This document shows, piece by piece, positions 33,181-41,593 of a DNA stretch of 64,000 bases. Position 1 is the stretch's first letter, and the number at the start of each line of letters is the position of its first letter. The notes under the pieces are model-generated. The model was not told the DNA's origin and did no database searches. It saw only the letters and a program-made list of their open reading frames with translations. Origin of the DNA: Desulfomonile tiedjei (GTDB lineage: Bacteria; Desulfobacterota; Desulfomonilia; Desulfomonilales; Desulfomonilaceae); the NCBI GenBank assembly GCA_016212925.1, contig JACRDF010000014.1:62001-126000 (forward strand), written 5' to 3'. The position numbers and the translations under genes were made by a program.

Positions 33181-33468
33181 CTATTTGGTTTCCTTCTCTT
33201 CACCCTCAAAACGCTCCTTCAGTAGACGATAGATGGCATAGCCGCTCCCGACTAGACCCACGCCCAACATGCCCCCTACACTTGCACCTCCGATCAGAGC
33301 GGCCAATATAGCTGCCGCCGGGCCAGTGGGTTCTTTAGTCCCGTTTTCCCATCGAGAAAGCGAGGCTACGCCTACGTTGAGCATCGAGGCGAGTTGCTGT
33401 TGAGAAAGCCTCTTATCCTCTCGGAATTTTTTTATCGCTTCCGGTGTAATCTTCGCTTCTTGCGTCAT
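33181..33468 (-). CDS. Xre-type HTH fused to a membrane segment
   Basis: 95 residues. Residues about 8-48 form an Xre helix-turn-helix (IKKFREDKRLSQQQLASMLNVGVASLSRWENG). After a TKEPTGPAA hinge comes a glycine-zipper hydrophobic helix (AALIGGASVGGMLGVGLVGSGYAIY) and a short charged tail. A DNA-binding domain joined directly to a membrane helix is unusual and suggests a membrane-tethered regulator. It is the first gene of the minus-strand operon. The ATG at 33468 is only 8 nt from a 20-bp palindrome and has no ribosome site, so a leaderless mRNA is possible. Confidence 0.75.
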   Translation of the reverse strand: MTQEAKITPEAIKKFREDKRLSQQQLASMLNVGVASLSRWENGTKEPTGPAAAILAALIGGASVGGMLGVGLVGSGYAIYRLLKERFEGEEKETK

Positions 33469-33475
33469 GTTATAT

Positions 33476-33504
33476 GACTTATCATATGATGAGTCACGCT
33501 GTCA
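33476..33504 (-). promoter_or_regulatory. Operator palindrome and likely promoter of the TerB island
   Basis: Bases 33476-33495 form a 20-bp near-perfect palindrome (GACT-T-ATCATATGAT-G-AGTC, one mismatched pair). A TTGACA word lies on the minus strand just upstream (about 33504-33499), and the palindrome covers the expected -10 area. The adjacent HTH-membrane protein is the obvious candidate to bind it. Confidence 0.65.
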
Positions 33505-33740
33505 ACAAAATTCTTTGCGTGAACGGAAACCATTAGGTTGTTCGAGGGAATTGAAGCATCAGCCGGGGCAATCGCTGGAAATTCTTCTCTTTCCGTACGC
33601 ATACCTACAGAGTTGGATGCTAATGGGCTTTCTTTATTGATTTTTTACTGATTCTGAGCTATGGTGAATCGTCCTAAGTACATAGGAGCATTACCAAACA
33701 ATGGACTGAGCACACCAGTTCATTTGGAGCATTGGAAGGT

Positions 33741-35030
33741 ATGGACACGACTATCGAATCCCTTGGCCCCCCACGGATCGACTCTCCGTTGAATACCGGC
33801 CAGTTCGTGGAAGATCACGAGCGGGTCCTGCTGGATATCTCCGCGGAGAGGGTGGAGGACTGCATCAAGGGAGGACAGAAGCCCGCTGCATTCATGAAGG
33901 CAGGCCCCCGAAAAAAAATCTACTTTGATCCCAGCAAGCTCAAGTGCGCAATTGTAACGTGCGGGGGGTTGTGTCCCGGGCTTAACAATGTGATTCGCTC
34001 ATTGGTGCTCACTCTTTATCATACATACGGTGTCAGAAACATCCTGGGAATACGATATGGTCTACAGGGATTCATTCCCAAGTACGGGCATTCCGTCATG
34101 GAACTTACCCCCGATCTGGTTGCAGGCATTCATGAAAGGGGCGGGACAATTCTGTCTTCCTCCAGAGGTCCTCAAGACCTTCAGCAGATAGTGGACGCGC
34201 TGGAACGACTGAACATAGGGATACTGTTCATGCTCGGCGGAGACGGCACTTTCAGGGCCGCGGAAAGAATTGTGGACGAGATTCGCAATCGGGGCGACAA
34301 GATCGGTGTCATAGGAATCCCAAAGACCATTGACAACGACATCCACTTGCTTTCGAGGTCCTTCGGATTCGCCACGGCTGTAAGCAAAGCCGCGGATGCC
34401 ATCGGGTCGGCCCATGTCGAGGCGACCGGCGCGCCCAACGGAATAGGGCTTGTCAAATTGATGGGCCGCCACTCCGGTTTCATAGCGGCCAGCGCCGCCT
34501 TGGTAAACCGGGACGCCAATTTTGTACTTATCCCTGAAGCCGAATTTGACATCGATGGCCCGCACGGATTTCTTGCAGAGCTGGAAAAGCGGATCGCGGC
34601 CAGGCAGCACGCAGTAATTGTCGTGGCTGAAGGCGCGGGCCAGTGTTATTGCGGGGCCGAAGGAGCGGATGAATCCGGCAATCCTCGCCTCGGCGACATC
34701 GGATTGTATCTCAAGCAGAGGATAGCCGATCATTTCAAGTCAAGAGGCATAGAGCTAAACCTCAAGTACATCGACCCCAGTTACCTTATTCGCTCGGTCC
34801 CGGCAACTGCAGGCGATTCAGTGTTCTGCGGCTTTTTGGGACAAAACGGGGTTCACGCGGGTATGGCGGGAAGCACCAACCTCGTGGTCGGCAACTGTAA
34901 CGATGACTTTGTTCACATCCCTATGGGGCTGGTGGTGGCAAAGCGCAAGCACGTCGATCTCAACGGCCGGCTGTGGCGCAGCGTTCTTGAAGCCACAGGC
35001 CAACCGACTTTCAAACCGGAAACGGGGTGA
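33741..35030 (+). CDS. pfk: 6-phosphofructokinase (TP0108-like, probably ATP-dependent)
   Basis: Phosphorylates fructose-6-phosphate in glycolysis. About 429 residues, longer than bacterial PfkA. GGLCPGLNNVIRSLV is the N-terminal nucleotide loop, MLGGDGTFRAAERI the phosphoryl-donor site, and GIPKTIDNDI the catalytic segment with Lys and Asp. PPi-dependent enzymes usually have GGDD, whereas GGDG with PKTIDND is the combination of the long ATP-dependent clade known from Treponema TP0108. ATP use is therefore more likely, by inference. Starts at 33732 (TTG) and 33741 (ATG) are both possible. It stands alone. Confidence 0.88.
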   Translation: MDTTIESLGPPRIDSPLNTGQFVEDHERVLLDISAERVEDCIKGGQKPAAFMKAGPRKKIYFDPSKLKCAIVTCGGLCPGLNNVIRSLVLTLYHTYGVRNILGIRYGLQGFIPKYGHSVMELTPDLVAGIHERGGTILSSSRGPQDLQQIVDALERLNIGILFMLGGDGTFRAAERIVDEIRNRGDKIGVIGIPKTIDNDIHLLSRSFGFATAVSKAADAIGSAHVEATGAPNGIGLVKLMGRHSGFIAASAALVNRDANFVLIPEAEFDIDGPHGFLAELEKRIAARQHAVIVVAEGAGQCYCGAEGADESGNPRLGDIGLYLKQRIADHFKSRGIELNLKYIDPSYLIRSVPATAGDSVFCGFLGQNGVHAGMAGSTNLVVGNCNDDFVHIPMGLVVAKRKHVDLNGRLWRSVLEATGQPTFKPETG

Positions 35031-35183
35031 GACAGGTCATCGCAATTTCAACGGTATGGAGAGCCTAATGAGGGCTCCTTGGGGCAAAAAAGCGTTTGGA
35101 AACACGGCTTTTTGCTCGGTGGATTTAAAAGTCTGGACTGTACAGGAGATATAACTTATCATTACGCCCAACGGAGGTATGAG

Positions 35184-35510
35184 ATGAACAGGAAGGTAAT
35201 GGTTGTTGTCGCTGGCGTGCTTTTTGTGCTGATGATAGCAGCAGCGAGCCACGCCGCAGTCTTCGTAGCAACAGCAAAAAACATCCGGGGAGCGCTATAC
35301 CAGGGTGTGGGCCCGACACCGGCCCATGCTTCTGAGATGGCCATCGTCAAGTGTTCCCAGGACTCGTTTATACCGCCCAGCTGCAAGGTGGTCGGGGTCC
35401 GTATGGATTGCCCGCCCCCTGTTTGCGCCCCGCCTTTGCGCAAACCCATTAGCAAGGCCAGGATCAGCAAGACCTATCCGGCTGGGTATTGGGGCCGGCC
35501 AATGCCCTGA
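35184..35510 (+). CDS. Small secreted Cys/Pro-containing protein
   Basis: 108 residues from the ATG at 35184 (GGAGG 7 nt upstream). A clear signal peptide (MNRKVMVVVAGVLFVLMIAAASHA) is followed by a short mature domain of about 84 residues with VATAKNIRGALYQGVGPTP, two separated cysteines and the motif CPPPVCAPPLRKP. The CPPPVC signature recurs many times in the protein at 37240-37824, so the two are related in composition. Function unknown. A strong terminator follows. Confidence 0.75.
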   Translation: MNRKVMVVVAGVLFVLMIAAASHAAVFVATAKNIRGALYQGVGPTPAHASEMAIVKCSQDSFIPPSCKVVGVRMDCPPPVCAPPLRKPISKARISKTYPAGYWGRPMP

Positions 35511-35542
35511 GCATTGAGCCTAAACCAAGGCCTATAGAAAGC

Positions 35543-35579
35543 GCCCCTCGCGGTTGTTACACCACGGGGGGCTTTTTTT
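35543..35579 (+). terminator. Rho-independent terminator
   Basis: GCCCCTCGCGGT pairs with ACCACGGGGGGC around TGTTAC, followed by seven T residues. It ends the small secreted-protein gene. Confidence 0.85.
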
Positions 35580-35669
35580 CGCTCATACGGCGGGTATGTC
35601 ATCGATCTGCGTTACTTTACAGAGCACCAAGTTTAGGATAGGATGCCCGGCAAAAATGGGGATTTCTCA

Positions 35670-37085
35670 ATGAAATTGCTTTCGCGATACGAAAGGTCCA
35701 GTGCGGACTCTCGTTCGAGCAACGCGCCGGAACAAGGCGACAACCATTCCCGGCGTGTGCCCTCGGTCCGGGCCGGCGGACCGGAGACGGAAGCGTACGA
35801 GCGGCCCTGCAGCCGCATGGCCTCCGGAGGACGCATCGGGATTTCCCGGCGCGAGTTTCTTGTAGCGTCAGCCGGGATTGGGACTCTGCTGGTGTGCGGT
35901 TTGTCGTCAGCTGTCGCAGAAGAAGATCGCCCCGTCAGAATTGGATTCATACTTCCCGAAACAGGGCCGCTCGCCGCGGAGGCCGCGTCTCTGATGGCGG
36001 GATTCGAGTATTTTATGGCTGAAAAAGGGGTCGACGCGCCTCCCCTGGATATCGTCAAGAGGGACTCGGGTCCCAAAGACGAAAAGACCCTGGAAGCGTT
36101 GGCCGAGCTGGTAATGAACAAGGAGGTCCAGTTCCTGGTCGGACCGCCTTCTCTTGGTGGCTCGGAAAAGGCTGTTCATGCGGTTGCCGGTTCCAACGTC
36201 ATATTGTTTGTCACTAACCGGTCGGTCCGCCTGGTAGGAGGCGAGTTGTGTCTCACCGGCAGTTTCCGCCTGTGCGGGAACAACTACCAATCGTCGCAGC
36301 CACTGGCCCCCTGGGCGGTTAAGAACCTTGGCCGCAAGGTGTTCATAACGGGCGATGATGACACCCAGGGAAACGAGGAGGCCGACTACTTTGCATACGG
36401 ATTCGAGAAGGCCGGTGGGACCTTCGGAGATCGACTGATGGTCGGCGCAGACACCGGGAAAATGGACGATCTTCTGGAAGCCATACGCAAGACCGCTCCG
36501 GATTTCATATTCGCCTCGTTCAGGGAAGGCCCTGCTGTAGGATTCCTCAAGGCCGTTCGGGACGCTTCTCCGGCACTAACCCAACCTGTGGTCGGTCCTG
36601 AGTCCCTGACCGCTTTTCCACATACCCTTGCTCTTTGCGGGAAGAACGCAGAGGGAGTGAGGACTTTGACGACCCTGGAGGACCCCGTTGAATTCGTTGG
36701 CCGCATCAAACAGAAAACAGGGCGAGACGTGGCTTCTGCCATACGGGCGGCGGAGGGATGCGATTTAGCGGCGGTGATTTTACATGCGCTTCGGGAGGCC
36801 GGTTTAAGGGATGCGGACGTTACCAGGACGATAAAGGCCATTGAAAACACAGAGATTTCCGGACCGAGAGGCAGAATTCAATTCGACAAGAATCATGAGC
36901 CCATACTGGAAGTAATGGTACAGCAGTGGGAGACTGTCGGTGGTAATCCAACGCGCAAGATAGTCGAAAAACTGGGTGCCTCACGCACCCTGGATTTCGG
37001 GTGCGGCCGTATGGGGTTCCCCAAACGACCTGAGAGTGAAAAAAAGGACGACACAGAGATTATATGGGAGGAGAAGGACGAATAG
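35670..37085 (+). CDS. Tat-exported ABC-type (Peripla_BP_6) binding protein, orphan
   Basis: Periplasmic solute-binding protein of the branched-chain amino acid/amide type. A twin-arginine motif SRREFLVASAGIGTLLVCGL precedes the mature part, which begins VRIGFILPETGPLAAEAAS, the usual first strand of the family. The middle shows KVFITGDDDTQGNEEADYFAYG and the C-terminal half ITGP-like segments. The N-terminus is long: starts at 35643, 35670 and 35817 are possible. The last gives a normal 11-residue lead before the Tat motif, while 35670 has the better ribosome site (GGGGA). No permease or ATPase gene is adjacent, so it is an orphan that may act as a receptor. Confidence 0.85.
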   Translation: MKLLSRYERSSADSRSSNAPEQGDNHSRRVPSVRAGGPETEAYERPCSRMASGGRIGISRREFLVASAGIGTLLVCGLSSAVAEEDRPVRIGFILPETGPLAAEAASLMAGFEYFMAEKGVDAPPLDIVKRDSGPKDEKTLEALAELVMNKEVQFLVGPPSLGGSEKAVHAVAGSNVILFVTNRSVRLVGGELCLTGSFRLCGNNYQSSQPLAPWAVKNLGRKVFITGDDDTQGNEEADYFAYGFEKAGGTFGDRLMVGADTGKMDDLLEAIRKTAPDFIFASFREGPAVGFLKAVRDASPALTQPVVGPESLTAFPHTLALCGKNAEGVRTLTTLEDPVEFVGRIKQKTGRDVASAIRAAEGCDLAAVILHALREAGLRDADVTRTIKAIENTEISGPRGRIQFDKNHEPILEVMVQQWETVGGNPTRKIVEKLGASRTLDFGCGRMGFPKRPESEKKDDTEIIWEEKDE

Positions 37086-37239
37086 GGGCCTTACTGTACC
37101 GGTTGCCGATGATTTCTTGGTTGACATAGGCGCTTTTCTTTTGGTAGTCTGCACTTTACTAATACGTTTTTTGGATTATTCGGGGGCAGGCGCGAGTCCA
37201 GATCGTGTCTGCGAGCCCTTTTCGTTCCAAGGAGGTCTA

Positions 37240-37824
37240 ATGAGCAAGCCAACTCTGCTTAGGGCCCTCGCTCTAGCCGCAATTCTGATCACAATGGGGG
37301 TCGCTCAGGCCGTTGCCGGCGGCCCGGTATGCCCGCCCATGAAGTGCCCGCCACCCATGTGCGCACCACCTCCGCCTTGCCCGCCGCCGATGTGTGGTCC
37401 TCAGCCCATGTGCGGTCCACCGCCGTGCCCCCCTCCGCAGTGTAGGCCTGGGGCGCTCGCGAAAATCTGCGGTGGCGCGTGGAACCTGGTTACCGGCGTG
37501 ATCGCGCTTCCCTTCGACGCGATTGATTGTCTGTTAGAGAAGTGCGTCCGACGATGCGGACCTCCGCCCATGTGTGGACCTATGGCGAAATGCCCGCCGC
37601 CTTGCCCACCGCCTGTCTGCATGCCTCCGGGATGCATGCCTCCGCCCTGCGGACCGGCAATGTGCCCACCGGGAATGCTGGGATATGGAATCGGGCCGGG
37701 ACGACCTGTCGGCGCAGGATACGGCGCACCGCGCAGAATGATGAGGCCTTTCGCAAACAAGAAGTCCAACCCTGTCAAAATTTTGGCAGAGCAGAATCAT
37801 GGGGTTTTCGGGGCTTACTGGTAA
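37240..37824 (+). CDS. Secreted Cys-Pro-rich repeat protein
   Basis: 194 residues. A signal peptide (MSKPTLLRALALAAILITMG...AVAG) is followed by two low-complexity blocks of C-P-P-P and M-C-x-P repeats (for example CPPPMCAPPPPCPPPMCG and CPPPCPPPVCMPP), with more than 20 cysteines in total. A folded-looking stretch between them (KICGGAWNLVTGVIALPFDAIDCLLEKC) is amphipathic. The C-terminal part is glycine-rich and then basic. AAGGAGG precedes the ATG. Such sequences could cross-link at the cell surface or bind metal; I cannot assign a function. Translation of the same region in other frames gives long false ORFs because of the repeats. Confidence 0.8.
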   Translation: MSKPTLLRALALAAILITMGVAQAVAGGPVCPPMKCPPPMCAPPPPCPPPMCGPQPMCGPPPCPPPQCRPGALAKICGGAWNLVTGVIALPFDAIDCLLEKCVRRCGPPPMCGPMAKCPPPCPPPVCMPPGCMPPPCGPAMCPPGMLGYGIGPGRPVGAGYGAPRRMMRPFANKKSNPVKILAEQNHGVFGAYW

Positions 37825-37849
37825 TTTCTTATACCAGCATCACAGATGA

Positions 37850-37889
37850 AAAAAGAGAAGGAGACGGGAAACCGTCTCCTTCTCTTTTT
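37850..37889. terminator. Perfect 18-bp terminator hairpin with GAAA loop
   Basis: AAAAAGAGAAGGAGACGG (37850-37867), loop GAAA, and the exact complement at 37872-37889. The A-run and T-run make it functional in both directions. It lies about 25 bp after the Cys-Pro-rich gene and ahead of the convergent J-domain gene. Confidence 0.9.
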
Positions 37890-37982
37890 GGGCTTGTTCA
37901 TTTGGGCCGGGGTGAAATGTGATCGTTGCCAAAGATTTTTGCTGGACAGCTTCTGGCAAACTTCATGTTACGGCGGGCACGG

Positions 37983-38774
37983 TCAGTCCCATCTCTTGAT
38001 TCGAAAGATCTTCTCTTTTGCGAGGTTGATAGCCTTCATTCTCTCCTCGTCGCCCCCCGCGGCGTCCGGATGGAATCGCCGGGCCAGCCTTCTCCAGGCT
38101 TTTAGGACCTCTTCTTTTGTGGCCTGCTCCGGAATCTCAAGGACCACGTAATGCTTCTTTAGGCTGTACTCGTAAGTGTTTCCGGACGAACGCCAATGAC
38201 GTTCCTCGAATTCCGGAGGAATCCACCTGTCTTGAGCGCGACGGCGCCGCATTTCGTCTCGCCACTTCAGATGCGCTCTCGCGGCCAGGATGGCCGCCGC
38301 GAGCCTGCGCTTTGTGTCTTGGTCCCGCCGCGATTTTGGAGAGATCCTCTCCAGGGTATGCAGAAGATCTTCGACTTGTGCAAGAGCAAGCTGACTCAGC
38401 GTGCGCGCGCTGGGCTCGGCTGGACCGGCCAGATAGGCTAGAAGCCTTTTGAACGCCACCATTTCGGGATTCTCATGCTGTGTGTGCTCGTAACAACGTT
38501 GGTCGGAAAACGCGATTTCTCCCCGGCATTGCACATATCCTCGCTCCCGCGACCCGGACCATAACATGGCGTGACATATTGACGGATCCAGATCCACGAT
38601 CCAAACCCCGTTCCCGTCATGACGAACAAGGATCTGATCGTGCAGGTCCCTTTCTATGTGCCGAAATACTCGGTTGAGTCTATAAGCGGTGAGGTCAAAC
38701 AGCCGCGAGAAAGCCTCCGAGCGCGTGCCGGGCCGTTCCAATATAATCCTTAGAATTTGTTGCTGAAGAGTCAT
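37983..38774 (-). CDS. J-domain protein with N-terminal winged-helix-like region
   Basis: 263 residues from the ATG at 38774. The C-terminal about 65 residues form a DnaJ domain: HYVVLEIPEQATKEEVLKAW, then the invariant HPD (RFHPDAAGGDEERM) and NLAKEKIF. The N-terminal half (QQQILRIILERPGTRSEAFSRLFDLTAYRLNRVFRHIERD) looks like a winged-helix or MarR-type fold. The order (DNA-binding-like first, J domain last) differs from DnaJ, which has the J domain first. The protein would recruit DnaK to a specific client. The frame is open to 39095, but that upstream part has no start with a ribosome site and overlaps hairpins. Confidence 0.75.
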   Translation of the reverse strand: MTLQQQILRIILERPGTRSEAFSRLFDLTAYRLNRVFRHIERDLHDQILVRHDGNGVWIVDLDPSICHAMLWSGSRERGYVQCRGEIAFSDQRCYEHTQHENPEMVAFKRLLAYLAGPAEPSARTLSQLALAQVEDLLHTLERISPKSRRDQDTKRRLAAAILAARAHLKWRDEMRRRRAQDRWIPPEFEERHWRSSGNTYEYSLKKHYVVLEIPEQATKEEVLKAWRRLARRFHPDAAGGDEERMKAINLAKEKIFRIKRWD

Positions 38775-39081
38775 AGCCGCGTTGCTAACGCCATTCCGTG
38801 GGAGTCGATCGGGGGACACCTTTGCTGGTAAAGAGCTTTTCCGCCATGCCCTCCGTCCAGTGTTACCGTAGCTTATGTTATCCCTTTCAGTGCGAGAAGC
38901 AAGCTTGCCGTGCTTCTTCAACGTACAAAAAAAAAGCCCGACCGGGCTATTGAAGAGCTGGGAGGGAAACGGCCTGAGGAGCGGTCGGGCGTCAAAAACA
39001 TCTTCTCCCTGTGACCATCGACAAGAAAGCGGTGAAGGGGCCGGATCATCCCTCCGTGCAATTCCGGCCCCTTTTGATCCT
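38775..39081. other. Spacer with two hairpins
   Basis: It contains the minus-strand terminator at 38927-38949 and a second hairpin with arms AAGGGGCCGGA (39035-39045) and TCCGGCCCCTT (39063-39073), followed by TTTTG on the plus strand. No gene is seen. Confidence 0.5.
38927..38949 (-). terminator. Rho-independent terminator of the outer-membrane protein gene
   Basis: On the minus strand, AGCCCGGTCGGGCT is a 14-bp palindrome followed by nine T residues. It lies about 130 bp past the stop of the outer-membrane protein gene. Confidence 0.75.
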
Positions 39082-40125
39082 TTAGAAGATGACACCTACT
39101 GCGAGAAAGCCGCCTTCCATCGCTGTGTCTATACTCTTGACATCGCTGTACTTTTTCTTAAATGTTACGTACCGATATCCACCTCTGACGAAGCCCCATC
39201 GTCCGTTGTTCATGGCTATGCTGTACTTGAGGCCCGTGGATAAGTCAGTTCCGAAGGCTTCGTCACCGAAGGCTACGCCCGCTTTACACTCCAAAGACAG
39301 AGTGTTGCACTGACGCCCGGTCCGTAAACATTGTTCAAACTCCACTCCGGCCATACCCATGTTAAGGTCATTGTCCAGAGTGTCGCCGCAGCAGCCGACT
39401 TGGAAAACGTTCAGCTTTTCATTGAGCCGGACGTAATCACCGAACACGCTTACTCTGGATGAGTAGGTCCTGATCGGATCGTAGACCATCCCGACCCGCT
39501 GATAAAGGCGTTCCCACTTTGTGCGGACACTTTGTGCGAAGCCGGCCTGGTTGATATTGCCCCAGGTGAAGCCCCTGCCCGGTTGCCCGGAACCCTCGAT
39601 TGCGGTGGGCATGATCGAGTACCGGACTGACCATTGAGGTTTAAACCTGTACCGGACCGAGAAAGTGCCCACAAAGTTGTGGTCGGGCACCTGCATATCC
39701 GAGTTGAAGTCCACATCATCAGTGCCGAATGTGGCAAACCCGAAAGTTCCTCGGAGTAATCTCGCTTTGCCCTTGGTTCGGGCAAACATACCCTCCGCGT
39801 CCAGTTCCCAACCCTGCGGCCGGGTAATGGGAAGCACACAGTTGGACATGAATCCGAAAGGCGCTCCCATCGGATGGGTGACAGCCGATACCGGAGGCCG
39901 GCACTTCACGATTTCCGCAGACGGCTTCACTTTTCTGATCGGCTTGGACTGGGCTGCGGTCATTGTGCCCATAGGTGGAGCAGTTGGTGGACTAGCAAGG
40001 TCCTCTTGGCGGTCACCCAATGCGGCCTGTCTGAAATCCCAGACTTGTGCTTGGGCATCCGCGACGGCAGTAGTTAGCAAAAACGCTAGACATACCAGTA
40101 GTGTTTTGGGTTTTCTTAGGAACAT
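39082..40125 (-). CDS. Outer-membrane beta-barrel protein (unknown function)
   Basis: 347 residues. A signal peptide (LLVCLAFLLTTAVADAQAQ) is followed by an alternating hydrophobic/polar pattern typical of a barrel: GTFSVRYRFKPQWSVRYSI, GMVYDPIRTYSSRVSVFGDY, GLKYSIAMNNGRWGFVRGGYRY, ending GGFLAVGVIF with a terminal phenylalanine as in outer-membrane proteins. A pair of adjacent cysteines (VGCCGD) and several others are unusual for barrels. GGGAGGGAGGG precedes the ATG. Family not recognised. A terminator at 38.93 kb ends the transcript. Confidence 0.75.
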   Translation of the reverse strand: MFLRKPKTLLVCLAFLLTTAVADAQAQVWDFRQAALGDRQEDLASPPTAPPMGTMTAAQSKPIRKVKPSAEIVKCRPPVSAVTHPMGAPFGFMSNCVLPITRPQGWELDAEGMFARTKGKARLLRGTFGFATFGTDDVDFNSDMQVPDHNFVGTFSVRYRFKPQWSVRYSIMPTAIEGSGQPGRGFTWGNINQAGFAQSVRTKWERLYQRVGMVYDPIRTYSSRVSVFGDYVRLNEKLNVFQVGCCGDTLDNDLNMGMAGVEFEQCLRTGRQCNTLSLECKAGVAFGDEAFGTDLSTGLKYSIAMNNGRWGFVRGGYRYVTFKKKYSDVKSIDTAMEGGFLAVGVIF

Positions 40126-40623
40126 ACCCTCCCTCCCAGAGACAACGTTCTGTTAGGACACACCTTTACCGGTCGTTACTTATTTGTCAAGAAAAAAATC
40201 ACACATAATTGGAGATTTATCTTAATAACCTAGAATTAATATTAAATCTTGGCCTTCAGTATCAGAGAAATTACTTGATGTGATTGTTATATTATCCGAA
40301 TTTCACTGATCTTTATAGCCTCACTAGATTGCCGTCCGCTCCCTCGCGTTGCCAAAAACCCGCCTCTTTTCACGCTTTCTCGGACGGACGGAGGCCATAG
40401 CGCGCGTCTGCAATCGGCTCCTTCGGCTTCTACAGGCAGTCTCAAAATACCCAGGCCTGATGTCACATCACACGTTTCACACAGGAGTTCCGGTCTATGT
40501 GGGCGGGCTGTGCCCACCTTTCCTTTGATTCGGCATCCTTAATTCACCCCCATGGCTGCAAAGCGATCGCGCAGCACTTTCAGGAGGGCCTTTAAGCGCG
40601 GGAATGACAAGGAAGACGCTGGC
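40126..40623. other. Spacer between the outer-membrane protein and glycosyltransferase genes
   Basis: About 500 bases. The left 170 are AT-rich and hold TTGACA on the minus strand at 40190-40185, a possible -35 box for the outer-membrane protein gene without a good -10. The rest is GC-rich without a gene. Confidence 0.4.
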
Positions 40624-41556
40624 CTATTCTGTGGGACCGAGCGTGGTATTGGCTATGAACTTGTTCAGCCGCGCGGAAAGTTGCTCAGGCGGGGGTAGCG
40701 ACTCACGAAGATCCAAAACGAGCAGATTCTCCGGTGGCGCCCACGGCATCCATTGCAGCGGATCGGTGGCCACAAACAAGACAATTGAGGGGACTCCCAG
40801 TCCCGCGGCCAAATGGCTGATGCCGGAATCGTTGCCGATGAACAAGCGCGCGGCGCCGAGCTTCCTGCAAATCTCGGCCAGGGGCCTGTTTTCAAGCAAG
40901 GTGATTCGTGGGTGATCTATTAATTCGCTCCAGCCCGGAAGATTCTTAAGGAATGCGTCTTGTTCGCTAATTGTTATGGCCAGGTCCAGGCCGATGGAGT
41001 TCGCGAGGGTTCGGGCCATTGCGGAAAGGAATTCCAAGGGCGCGCATTTCTTGGGACCTCCGCTCCCCGGATGAATCCAGATCAGATTTTCTGCTTTCCC
41101 CGGCGCCAGATGCGCCAGTGCAGGTTTTCTCTGAGGCATGGGCAGGCCCAGGCCTTGATGGAGATGTTCCACCACATGCTTCATTGGTGCCGGCCTGGAC
41201 GAAGTCCAGCGCACTGAATGGGTCCCTGTCCTCTTGAGATTGGATACCACGTCATCCGCGCGATTGAGTATTACGTAGGCTTGGTCGAATACAGGTTCGC
41301 GGGCCGAGGACCGGGATGAATCGCTGTTGAAGAGCCATAGCCAATCAGGGCTGTCAATGGACCGGACCGCGATATGGGGAGGGACCAGTTCCAGATACGA
41401 TCGGTTGCCGAGAAACGTGAGAGCCGCGTCGGGAAACTGTGCGGTAATGGATTCCAGGAGCGGCAGGGTCAGGATGGTGTCCCCGAGAGCACCCGAGCGC
41501 ACGACCAGCACTGCTTTTGTCAACTTGGAGGCTGTTCTTCCAAGGGCATGATCCAT
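40624..41556 (-). CDS. Glycosyltransferase family 9 (heptosyltransferase-like)
   Basis: 310 residues of the GT9 family, which transfers ADP-heptose or related sugars to the lipopolysaccharide core at the inner membrane. The N-terminus VLVVRSGALGDTILTLPLLE is the family signature with the catalytic Asp. The C-terminal nucleotide-binding half shows LIWIHPGSGGPKK, LFIGNDSGISHLAAGLGVPSIVLF and a TDPLQW segment. It stands 38 bp from the MFS gene on the same strand, so they may be co-transcribed. The precise sugar cannot be inferred. Confidence 0.85.
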   Translation of the reverse strand: MDHALGRTASKLTKAVLVVRSGALGDTILTLPLLESITAQFPDAALTFLGNRSYLELVPPHIAVRSIDSPDWLWLFNSDSSRSSAREPVFDQAYVILNRADDVVSNLKRTGTHSVRWTSSRPAPMKHVVEHLHQGLGLPMPQRKPALAHLAPGKAENLIWIHPGSGGPKKCAPLEFLSAMARTLANSIGLDLAITISEQDAFLKNLPGWSELIDHPRITLLENRPLAEICRKLGAARLFIGNDSGISHLAAGLGVPSIVLFVATDPLQWMPWAPPENLLVLDLRESLPPPEQLSARLNKFIANTTLGPTE

Positions 41557-41593
41557 TAGGTGGCTTCCAGCCCGGATCTTCGCACTTCGCGAT

